Positions 1-9,594 of a stretch of 64,000 nt of DNA are shown here, piece after piece. The DNA is from Nymphaea colorata (Eukaryota; Streptophyta; Magnoliopsida; Nymphaeales; Nymphaeaceae), in contig NC_045146.1 in assembly GCF_008831285.2 (NCBI RefSeq), positions 19,111,289 to 19,175,288 on the forward strand, written 5' to 3'. Every line of letters starts with the position of its first letter. Within the stretch, counting starts at the first letter, position 1. Both the position numbers and the translations under genes were made by a program. The notes beneath the pieces were generated by a model. The model had not been told where the DNA came from. It searched no databases and worked only from the letters and a program-made list of their open reading frames with translations.

Positions 1-300
1 TAGGGGTGGAGGAATGAACCACTCACCCTTAAATAAAAAAAATTAGGAAAAAACCAGTGGAGAAGGAAAATGTGACACCCCAAAAGCCGAGACTTCTGCC
101 ATTTTCTTTGCCTATGAGGTCCAGAGCTACTTCGAGATCTATGAGATATACAGCACATTTCGACATCAACCGGTGTCAATCCTGTGTTTGTAGCATGGAT
201 TTTGTTGACATGACGCGTCAGGTTGGAAACAATGCTAAGTGCTAACTCTCCAGCACCAACAGCATCTTTTCTTTCTTTTGAAATGGGAGAAATATATCCA
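1..300 (-). other. Unassigned open frame at the window edge
   Basis: On the minus strand one frame stays open from about position 310 to the window start, roughly 100 codons, with an in-frame TAA just upstream. The reading includes GAGELALSIVSNLTRHVNK and then becomes serine/arginine rich. No family is recognised, and the stretch ends in a low-complexity region, so it may be a partial exon, a pseudogene fragment or chance. The rest of 1-880 has AT-rich sequence with poly-T runs and no supported gene. Confidence 0.15.
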
Positions 301-885
301 TTCCATCTCAATTATGGTTCACCTTTGTAATGATTTGGCAAAGAAAGCAGTATTGATAGGTGAGTTTCTCTTCCTTTCTGTCTTGTTTATACACTTTTCT
401 TCCTCCTGCTCTTGAATGAACTTTAGTCTTCTATTGAATTTTTTGGGCTTTTTTTTTTGTAATTATGCATCTGTTAACTGTAATCGTTGTTCTTGAGACT
501 AGAATTGACTGGCATGTTTAGGTGCTTAAGGTGTGTTTGAGTGATCATTCAAAGCCAGTTTTGGAAAATTCAATCTTGACAAAACATCATTCCTGAAACA
601 AGTAAATAACATGGCCCTCAGATTTTTTTTTTTACAGAACATTGCATTGGATGTAACACCTACACATACAACCTAAGTTCTAAAAACTGATTAAAAATCA
701 TGTTTTAATAAAACCTGATGCTTTCAAAACTGTTTTTTCTAGGGTGACGCTGTCTTAGACTTATTGATTATATCATTGGAAATATTTAATACATGATATG
801 CTTTTCTCTTTTGGCCCTCTTTCCATACTCCTCACCTCAGGATCTATAATTGCTTCGAAGACGCCCATCAAATATAATTTCATAC

Positions 886-1264
886 ATCTACCATTTACAA
901 CTCAAGTGAGTAACACCTATGAAAATTGAATTAACGATCTGACACTTATGGATATATCAACTCGAATTAGAACTAACAATCCGACTCGTATTGATATATC
1001 AACTCAACTTGTTACGTTATGCCCCTTGAAACAAGAAACTTAGATCATGTGAGAGTGAAACGGACTATAGTTTCACTCATCTACCACTTATAATTCAAGT
1101 GAGTAACACCTACAAAAATTGAACTAATGATCTGACTCTTATCTATATATCAACTCAACTAGACCTAACGATCAACGATCAGACTCTTATTGATATTCGA
1201 ACTCAACTAGCTACGTTATACCCATTCAAACAAGAAACGACGATCATGTGAGAGTGAAACGGAC
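886..1264. repeat. Tandem duplication, about 193-bp period
   Basis: Two diverged copies lie head to tail. Each contains CAAGTGAGTAACACCTA (starting at 903 and 1096), a run of imperfect 'gatctgactcttat...tatcaactcaact' sub-repeats, and ends with GTGAGAGTGAAACGGAC (near 1045-1064 and 1247-1263). Offset between copies is 193 bp. It lies directly upstream of the ENY2 promoter region. Confidence 0.75.
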
Positions 1265-1280
1265 AAGCCATTAGGTCGGT

Positions 1281-1924
1281 TTAGATTGAATGGCTGGTCA
1301 TTTGAACCGGATCTGATCCATTTACATCATTGTGGTTCTGGACCCGGAGATTAAGGAGCCCTCCGAAAGTAGGAGACCTCGAACTCCGAAGTGAGGACGC
1401 GAGAAAGACCGCCAGTGTGCGCCCCTTTTTGGTCCGTTGGTGACGCTTTTTCCGGCGAATTCCGTGAGTAGCAACGGCCCTTTCGTATTCTTTTTCCGGT
1501 GAATGCGTCGTCGGACTCTCCCTGTCTGGCCAAACTCCTCCGTCTGCGTGGGGCAAATATGCTTCCTGAATCGTTATTACCGATTCTTCTGATTCTGCTG
1601 AACCCTAACCAGGACGCCATTTGGATGCTCCCACTTTTCTCTGAAAATAGGATAACTTGGGAAATGGAGTGTGATATTGGGACACATTAACCCTATTATC
1701 TCGAGTATCTTGATAAACTGAAAGAGTGTCCTCCTTTGACAATCTCATGATGGGCCGCTGCTCGTCTGTCCGTTCCTCGAACTATAAACATGTTCTCTAA
1801 ATACTCTCTGTTTGTCCTTAATGATCTAACTAATTGGGTCTTTGTTCGCAGCTTCAGGATTAATATCATCGGTTTGATTCGAACTTCGTTTCTGATTTTG
1901 CTTCATCAGCATTCCGTCTAGCAT
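1281..1924 (+). promoter_or_regulatory. Promoter and 5' leader region of ENY2
   Basis: This block is more GC-rich than its flanks and precedes ENY2. It holds a telo-box-like AACCCTAA at 1601-1608 and a GGGCC element near 1752; both motif types are known from promoters of plant housekeeping genes. A splice acceptor at 1850-1851 and a donor at 1925-1926 would define a 73-nt leader exon (1852-1924) ending in AT. The transcription start cannot be placed. Confidence 0.4.
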
Positions 1925-3949
1925 GTGAGCACTACTATAATCAATGCTGTCAATTCACTGCTCTTCTTTAGAAGATGACCCAGTTCCGATGTTTACTGAA
2001 TCTTTGGAATTCTTTTGTTGGATATCTACAGGAGGGCTTCCATTAATAGACCTCCGACGCCCGACGCTGACGAGGATCGTGAGCAGAAACCGACTCTTCA
2101 GGAAGTCATTCATATCAAGGTGTGATTGTAGCTATGGAGTGCGTTTTGTATGAATTCGCAGATTTTTTTCTTCATTTTTTTTCCTGGTTACTTGTTCGAT
2201 TGACCGTCTTTAAGAACTTGGTTTTTTTGTCTCACGTCGGCTAGTTGATTGAGAGTGGAGAAAAAGAAAGATTGAAGGAGCTTTTGAGGGAGAGGCTGAT
2301 TGAGTGTGGATGGAGGGATGAAATGCACGCCTTGTGCAGGTTCCTCTTTTCTATCTATCGTTTCCTTTTTAAATTTTTGCAATGTATGATTACTGGGTTT
2401 CTGTTGTTTGTAGTTATCGTTTTGGAATATTGTCAAATTACGAATGTGGTATCTCATTTTGGGGATATAATGGATCAACGAGTTCCCCAAATAATTCTTT
2501 GGTTTATGAGGATATAATGGATTCGAATAGCTATATAATTCTTTGGCTTATGGGAATAATGGACTAAGTTGTTTCCCATATATTGGCTTATACCATCGTT
2601 CTTTACATTTCGGACACAATTCAGGACTTGATAGGCGCTGTATTTTATGAAAATTCAAACCATAAATTATTGCGGATGATTGCAATACGAAAGAAAAAAT
2701 ACACTGTTTTGTCATCAGTTGGAATTTTGAATTTTTTCATTGAGGTCATGTATGGTCTAGAGTTGACAGGCTGGCGATTAGTTTCTCTATGAAGAACTTA
2801 ACCTTAACAAAGGTTCTTGCTTTCTCCATCTATACAAGGTCTTACCTTTCTCCTTTTTTTTTTTTTCTACAGGGCTTTTGCGAGGAAAAAGGGAAGGCAG
2901 AATGTGACTGTAGACGAACTTGTTCATGTGATCACTCCGAAGGGCAGATGTGAGTATTGCAACATCTTTTCCATGGTCTATAAGCTGTCCATGTTATGTC
3001 CTTATCAAGTATACATCTTGTGCAAGTCCTCTGAGTTATGTATATTTTTTTTCTTTATAACTTTGTGTTTCTTGGGAGGACGTGCTATTCTTTTTGCAAA
3101 TATTAAAATTGATGTCATACGTTATGGTGATCTAGTTTCTTATGAACTCTTTCATTATTTTTTTCAAGTAAAGCAGCCGCTTGTCTTGACCTTTTCTCAA
3201 ATCTTGAAATTGATAACAATGCTTCTTGTGTTATACTTTCTTGTGAAGTCTGATGGCTTGTGGAAGCTTAAAGTTTTGGACAGCTATGATGGCTAGTTTC
3301 ATAACAGCATACTTTTCTCCACAATGTTTGGATCAAAGTTGAGGGAATGGAACTCTAGTTTTCTGGGCTATGTATGCCATGCTCGCTGTTGCTCCGATGC
3401 ATTCCTTTTCTTTTTTGTTAGTCTTAGGGCATTATGGTAGTTTATATTTTGCAGTTCTATGGTTGTCGTTTCATAGTATAACACTGTGTGTAGACTGTAG
3501 AGGCAGCTGCTTTTGCAGTCTTTCATGAGATTGCTCCTTTGAGTTTTCTTTCTTTTGGATAGTTTCTTAATCTTGGAAATATAAAGGCATTAGATGTTTT
3601 TGTCTTAGCTGTTGAAAGGTCTTGGATTTTACTTAGTCAGTCTGTTGTCTTTTGTTACAATCTTTGAAGAACTAAAATGCTGTGAGCGTTTCTGCCAGTT
3701 TCTTTTGTTCATCTTAACTTTTACATGCCTGTGCACATTACGTTATTTCTCTACCGTTAGTTATTTTTATCTTGTCTTGAACAGAAGTATGCTTTGGAAA
3801 ATCCCGAGCAATATCTAACATGTGATTGCTTGTTGATTTTGTTACAACAAATGAACTTTTTTTTTTTTGCAGCCTCTGTGCCAGATGCTATAAAGGCAGA
3901 GCTGTTGCAGCGTATTAGAACCTTCCTAATGAACGTTCATGTTGATTAA
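1923..3949 (+). CDS. ENY2: Transcription and mRNA export factor ENY2 (Sus1 homologue)
   Basis: Coding exons: 1923-1924 (AT), 2032-2119, 2245-2339, 2873-2949, 3873-3949; joined they give 339 nt, 112 aa plus TAA. Every join keeps phase and uses GT-AG. The protein has the plant ENY2 hallmarks in order: an N-terminal NRPPTPD, then [26 protein letters not shown], an [13 protein letters not shown] block, HVITPKGR and the terminal [11 protein letters not shown] helix. Family length is about 115 aa, so it is full length. Known role: small helical protein of the SAGA deubiquitinase module and of TREX-2, linking histone H2B deubiquitination to mRNA export in the nucleus. The start is chosen because the family begins M-(K/R)-x-S-x-N-R-P-P and the exon at 2032 opens with G-AGG-GCT, so the Met needs AT from the exon ending CAT|gtgagc at 1924. 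In-frame TGA codons lie upstream in that leader exon. The gene is convergent with URI. Confidence 0.94.
2461..2585 (+). repeat. Imperfect tandem repeat in ENY2 intron
   Basis: Two to three diverged units of about 50 bp, each with 'ataatgga' and most with 'taattctttgg', lie head to tail inside the intron between 2339 and 2873. No coding role is seen. Confidence 0.5.
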
Positions 3950-5790
3950 AAGCCACGGGTTGGATTTACAGTAATCTGCACTAGTCGAATGCGATTTGTA
4001 TGACAATACCACCAGATTCCTTCCTCACATGCATATGCTTAGGAAAAGAGATGAATTTGTTTGGCATGGATGCTACGTACAAGGGGAAGCCGTTTCATTG
4101 CTTTTGTAGGGAAGACCTGTTGTGAACGTTTCTTTATGTGATTCTGATATGAAAAATTCCCTACTTTAGAGCTCTGTTGTGAACAGTATGCCTTACAATT
4201 CTCAGATGGACAATTTCCCATTTAGTGCGTTCAGATATTGATTATTCTTGTGCTAAAGCTGAAACTGGAAATACTATTTTGCATGTTTTTGAGTAGTCCT
4301 CCAATGGTTTCTATGATGAAGGAAGAACGTGATAAATTGTCCTAAAAAATTTGCTATGCTAGTCCTCTTCAGGCAAGGATGGTAGGAGAGAACTATTCGC
4401 ATAGGTACTGATGAAAGTCTAGAGTTATGAAAGGCATTCCGAACGAAAGAGAGAGGGAAGAGAGAGAGGACACAAAGCAAAATAGTAAGATAGAAATTCT
4501 TCTACGAAGGAAAAAAAAAACCGAATTTATCCGGCGGTCCCTCTAAATTTGAACTAATTTTTCGAAGGTTGAAGGCCCTTCAAGTCAAGTAGACCTGATT
4601 GATTCTTAAATCCAAAGCAATTTGGCTTATTTGGATCGGTTACTTCTTGGATTTGAATTTGAAGATTATAATGAACAGAGCTGATCCAATTGTCTTTTTG
4701 CTCTGAACCCGAGTGTCATGTTTACTTGCCATAATGTACATTTGTATATCTATTTACAAATAAATTACAGGGTAATGAACATGCTTTCAGCAGCTTGTAT
4801 TGAAGAGTTTGCTAATGTTTGGGAATATGATGTGGATTTAGGTTCTCATCGGGATCAACTCTTCTTCTTATTTAAAGACCAGTTCGAAGACACTGTTGGC
4901 GACTTGGTCTCTTGTTATGAAAAGGATGATTCCATATCAAGATGTTGATGGTTAGCAGACCCACTGAGTCAAACCAGTGACTTGCTGATTCTGCCTGAGC
5001 TGCCCAAGAAACAGTTCAAGGTTTTGCACTAAACTGGTACCAAGGCGGTTAAGACTCCGGTTGTTAACCTACCCAAGTGATCAACTGAACGAGTTGGGTT
5101 TGCCTTTTTAAGCAAAGGCTCAAGGGTCAAAACTTTGTGAACTCAACTGAGCGCTTGATTTGGTATTTTTAGAAACTTAAATTTAGAATTAAGCAAATCG
5201 GAGATTTTGAACTTTCTGAGTTGCTTAAGCATTAAGAACCGTTGAGATGAAGATTTTTCAAATGCATTTAAAAAAAAAACAATTTAAATTCAAACAAATG
5301 CAAGAAAAGTAAAATTCCCAAGTCATTTGAGTTGTCCGAAATGACTCATTTACTGGTTAAAAAACTCAGGCTTACTCCATGGCAAGCTTCAAGGATTTTG
5401 TCAGCTAAAGCTCACTTGGCATAGGAGACTCCAGGAGTTCCACCATTTTCCCCTTTTCCTGGATAGCCAATCTGAGTTTAGGTGAACCACTATTCGAGCG
5501 TTAAACCTTTCGGCTTCCTTCAACTTGAAGATCTGAAGTCCAGCCAACTATTCAGGTAGCCAGAGCTCTAATTGGCAGTTTTCCACTTGAGTGATCAGAA
5601 AACTAAGAAGCTTGAACCTTTTCTCATCCCTTTCCCCGGTTGAACTTAGGTTGCTTTTGAAAGCTTCCATCTAAACAATCGTCAACCCATCATAGAAACA
5701 GTGCGCTCGCAATCGTCTCCACATGCCTTGGATATGGTAACTCAACCGCGTCTCTGGGATTAAGCGGGAAAAGTGCTTACGCTATACTTA
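3950..5790. other. ENY2 3' region and gene-free spacer
   Basis: The first few hundred bases after the ENY2 stop are probably its 3'UTR, but no clear polyadenylation signal was placed. A 76-codon plus-strand open frame at 4718-4948 is not recognised. From about 4950 to 5790 the sequence is moderately GC-rich and could include decayed 5' parts of the LINE that follows, but no endonuclease or gag-like motif can be read. Confidence 0.4.
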
Positions 5791-5796
5791 TGAGAA

Positions 5797-5835
5797 GTTA
5801 TCCATTGTTCTAGTTGTGGTTATCCATTGTTCTAG
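5797..5835 (+). repeat. 17-bp direct repeat at LINE 5' end
   Basis: GTTATCCATTGTTCTAG occurs at 5797-5813 and again at 5819-5835, a 22-bp period. It sits where recognisable LINE coding sequence begins, so it may mark a rearranged or truncated 5' junction. Confidence 0.6.
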
Positions 5836-7468
5836 ATGCAACCTTAAGATCGATCTGTCCAAGTTATTGCGCTTAGAAGAATGTCTATGGCGTCAAAAAT
5901 CTAGAATAAAGTGGTTGAGGGATGGTGACCTTAATACTAAGTTTTTCCAGGGTATCGCCAATGGTAGGAGACGGAGGAACAAGATTGCCTCCATTTCCCA
6001 TGACGGACGACTCCTCACCGACATGCCGGAGATTTTTACAGCTTGCACGGATTATTTTGCTGTCCTGTTAGGGACCTCCGATGGTGTCAGAAACCTACCG
6101 TCCTTTCTCGCTTCAGGCCCCACAGTGTCGCCAGAGGAGAATGCTGACCTGCTGAAACCTATAACTGCTATAGAAATCCAGTGGGCAGTAATGGAGGCTG
6201 ACAGGGATTCTGCGCCTGGCCCAGACGGCTTTGGCAATAGCTTCTTCCAGAGGAATTGGAATATTGTTCAGGAAGCAGTAGCAGGGGTGATTCATGGTTT
6301 CTTTGACTCCAGAAAATTGGTGAAGTCTATCAACAAGACCCACATTATTCTTCTGCCCAAGGAGCAAGGTGCTACGCAGGTGGACAAACTTCGACCCATC
6401 TCTCTCTGCACAAGCACGCTGAAATTCATCACGAGGATTATGGTCCAGCGTATGAGGCCTATACTTAACAGAATCATATCCAAGAACCAAAGTGCCTTTC
6501 TGCCCGAAAGATGCATACAGGACAGTTTCCTTCTAAGCCAAGAAATAGTTCACATATTGCATAACAGTAAGAAACCAACAGCCTGTGTTAAGATAGACTT
6601 AAGTAAGGCGTATGATAGAAGGCTGCTCTTTGCCATCTTGGGTTTCATGATCTATGGATACAGAAAGTTATGACTATCGTCAGTCAATTCAGCCATGCTT
6701 ATCAAAGGCAAAGAAGGAACTTGGTTTGTGAACAAGAGAGGACTTAGACAGGGGGATCCACTTTCCCCCTACCTTTTTATCTCAGTAATGGAAATGCTTA
6801 CTCGCAGCACTCAAGCGCATATTAACAGCAATCAAATTAAAATTCCCTCCATGGGGGCAGGTCTCACCTCCCCTTTCTCCACGTTATATGCAGGCGATAT
6901 AATCTTCTTCATTGATAGGAAATTACAGAACTTGCGTCACTTGAAAGGGTGCTTGGACGAGTTTTCCTCCTGCTCTGGCCTGGTTATGAACATTGATAAA
7001 AGTTCAGTCCTCTCCTTCAATATGAACAGCCAGGTGCTCTCCCAGATAGAGCGTGAAATGGGTTGGCACCAAGGTCAGCTTCCCACCACCTATCTTGGCA
7101 TTCCCCTCCAGACGACAGACTTGATTGAGGCACAATGCAGGCCGTTAATCCTTCGCTCGACTCAAAAGCTCGCAGTCTGGAAACAAAAATGCCTCTCTTT
7201 CGCAGGTCGACTGAGCTTAATCAAGCATGTGCTCTCATTGGTGCCAAGCTATTGGAGCCTTGTTGTCAAAATTCCCGCGTCAACCTGTAAATACTTGAAC
7301 AAGATGGCAACTGACTTTCTTTGGGGCGACATGGCAGACTGCAAAAGTTACCACCGCATGAAATGGTCCACCCTATGCCTCCCAAAGTTAGAGGGAGGCG
7401 TAGGCCTAAGAGACATCAAGGAAACCAATATGGCTAATATGGCGTTCTTATTTTACCGAGTGTCGTAA
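5816..7468 (+). pseudogene. LINE reverse transcriptase, disrupted
   Basis: Two open blocks in the same frame, 5816-6673 and 6695-7468, separated by a stop. RT motifs in order: SAPGPDGFGNSFFQRNW, LRPISLC, QSAFLPERCIQD, motif A KIDLSKAYDR (Asp kept, ending at 6619), motif B LRQGDPLSPYLF (6724-6780), motif C as YAGD (6887-6898), GLVMNIDKS, and YLGIPL. After AYDR a segment is missing and the frame shifts: a +1 frame reading GFHDLWIQKVMTIVS covers about 6645-6690 before the original frame resumes. The first Asp of the usual YADD box is Gly (codon GGC at 6893-6895), which should abolish polymerase activity. A TAA at 7466-7468 stops the frame, and homology continues beyond it. Confidence 0.92.
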
Positions 7469-7552
7469 CAGGCCTCTCCTTGGGCATCCCTGGTTAAAGG
7501 TCGGTATTGCGAGCGGAAAGGATTACTAGACAGCAGCATTAGGGGCAAAAGA

Positions 7553-8910
7553 GTGTCCATAGCTTGGCGCGGGGCATTGCAGTATTGGCGCAAGATTAAA
7601 GAGCAAGTCGCATGGAAGATCGGCAATGGTTCCTTGGTCAAGTTTTGGACAGACCATTGGGGAGAGGATCGGCTGATAGAGAAGGTCCCTATTACTCATC
7701 TTCATCTAGTTCAAGATAGCCTCACCTGCTCAGTGAAAGGAGATCATCGAGGTGAATGGGAAGTTCATTATGGACTTCCTTGCCAGCCTTAACATCCCAT
7801 TTACTTGTCCTAGGATTGAAGCTGAGCAGCATGACGCTTTGGTATGGAAGAATGCAGACAAAGGTGAGATCAACCGGCATGGAATCTGGCAGAGACTTCG
7901 GAAGAAAGGCAACGAGTTTAATGACCATATTCTAGTGTGGAAAGGAAGACGACTTCCAAGGGCTGCCTGGGTGGTCTATTTAGGTAGTGCTGGTCATCTT
8001 CCAACGGATGGGCTTGTGCAAAATCAAGGTCGAGCCCTCGCTTTCAGGTGCCCAGTTTGCAAGCATGCGAGCGAAGATATCAAACACGTATTTTTTTATG
8101 TAAATGTGCACAGTTTACTTGGTCCTGCATCTATGGCAAGTTTGGCAGGACTGCACCATGGCATAGGAGCCCTCCTAACATCATGCAAGCACTCAATCAG
8201 TGGCATAAGAAAGGCTTCAAAGATAAAACTCTCGACAAATGCTGGAAAGATAGCTTCCACATGACGATTTGGTTTATTTGGAGAACCCGTAACCACTTGA
8301 AACATAAAGGAGACATTCCTTTAAGCAACTTGGCCAAACAATTTTGGTCGAACTGTTGTGAGCATTGGTGGACTTATCAGTGGACTGAATCGCAACAGGT
8401 GAAAACTCAAAACTGGCTTCGGACTGAGATCCTATGGAGTGATGGAGTTCACAGAGATGATACATGGGTGGAAATCAGCATCACTTCTTGGGTTAAGGCT
8501 GGCAGGAAAAGGGGTAGCAGGCCTCATTAGAGACGCTGCAGGACGGTTTCGTTATGGTTTGGCATGCTGGTTTGAGATGAGTTCTGCCTGGCGGGAGACT
8601 GAGGTTCTGATGGAATGTATCCTCAACCTGGCTAATTTGGTAGATAACCAAGGGCGCATCTACATACTAGCAAATGATGGCGACTGGAAGCAGCACCTAC
8701 GTTCTCTAACTGAACGCAGAATGGACATTGTGCCTAACTCGCCTTTGACAAACAGACTCTTCAGCAGGTTCGCCATTTGCAAGAGATGGCCTCTTGCTGA
8801 AGCCACCAATCTTTTGTTGCTTATTCCGGATAATGGACTGTATACTAAATGGAATCCCGTAGATATCATGTGGGATCCATTGCAAGAAAATTCCCTGAGG
8901 GGCTGAGGTC
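7553..8910 (+). pseudogene. LINE zf-RVT and RNase H-like C-terminal region, frameshifted
   Basis: Readable pieces: 7553-7792 (WKIGNGSLVKFWTDHWGED, typical after the RT thumb), 7752-8264 (HGIWQRLRKKG, WKGRRLPRAAW, FRCPVCKHASEDIKHVFF), 8048-8530 and 8439-8906. The zinc-binding pattern C-P-x-C...H...C crosses a T run at 8091-8097, where the frame moves from the 7752 frame to the 8048 frame (KCAQFTWS). The last block contains GVAGLIRDAAGRF, typical of the RNase H-like domain (RVT_3) of plant L1 elements. Three reading frames are needed to follow one ancestral protein. Confidence 0.85.
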
Positions 8911-8950
8911 CGTGAGGACCCATTTTTTGCTGTAAATACCTCCTCATTTT

Positions 8951-9594
8951 GTTGCAATAAAAGGATGAGGGCCTACCCCCCAAGCAGTCTTTGTCCGGAA
9001 GATAGGACTCACAGAAGATCACGGAGAAACGGATGAATTACATAACATGAAAGCATATTTTAAATGCAAAAGCAGAAACTTGCCACGCCAAGAGGGCTAG
9101 GAGATGAGGATGAGCCAGCCACTGGGGCATCGGCCACGTTCGATTGGTGGCCTTCGAATTCATGAAAAATAAGCTCCGGCTAAGAGATCGATTGACTTGA
9201 GCAGTATCGTGATTGCAAAAGGTATAAAACTGATATTCAAGTTTGTCTACTAATATTGGCCATGGAAACCAATTTAGTTGCATAAAAGGGCAAGTGAGAT
9301 GGGATCATATAATGACAAAAGGGTGATAGTGAAATGATATCATTTTCTTTCTCATATCATCTGCTCATTTGTCAAAATCCCTACACATTAATTTGGAACC
9401 CCTTTACTTTTAACGAAATGGCCACAGACCATGCTGTGAAATTTCTTCCGAGATCATTCTTTTCAACACATTAACCCGGTGAGGGCTGATTGGAGACTAA
9501 GACACACAATTTACAATCCCAAGATAGGAGGATCATAGTCAGCAACAACAGAAGATGGAAAACTGGTACTCCAGTTATAGCTTTAGCTGGATTA
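8951..9594. other. LINE/URI spacer and URI 3'UTR
   Basis: No gene is seen. The right half should contain the URI 3'UTR, since URI is on the minus strand and stops at 9595. Confidence 0.4.

Larger units (their letters stand above)
5816..8950 (+). mobile_element. Degenerate L1-type LINE (non-LTR retrotransposon)
   Basis: Plus-strand remnants of the second LINE reading frame. Order: pre-RT segment with WRQKSRIKWLRDGDLNTKFF, RT core, thumb region, zf-RVT zinc-binding segment, and an RNase H-like C-terminus. The apurinic endonuclease and first frame are not seen, so the copy is 5' truncated or too decayed. It carries at least two frameshifts, several stops and a changed catalytic residue. Recognisable sequence ends near 8906; the next bases have an AATAAA-like signal (around 8956) but no poly-A tail or target-site duplication could be identified. 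It cannot be autonomous. Confidence 0.92.

Noticed and set aside
1281..1690. Overlapping open frames on both strands before ENY2
   Set aside because: Frames overlap each other, have no known domain and lie in the GC-richer leader/promoter of ENY2; best explained as chance.
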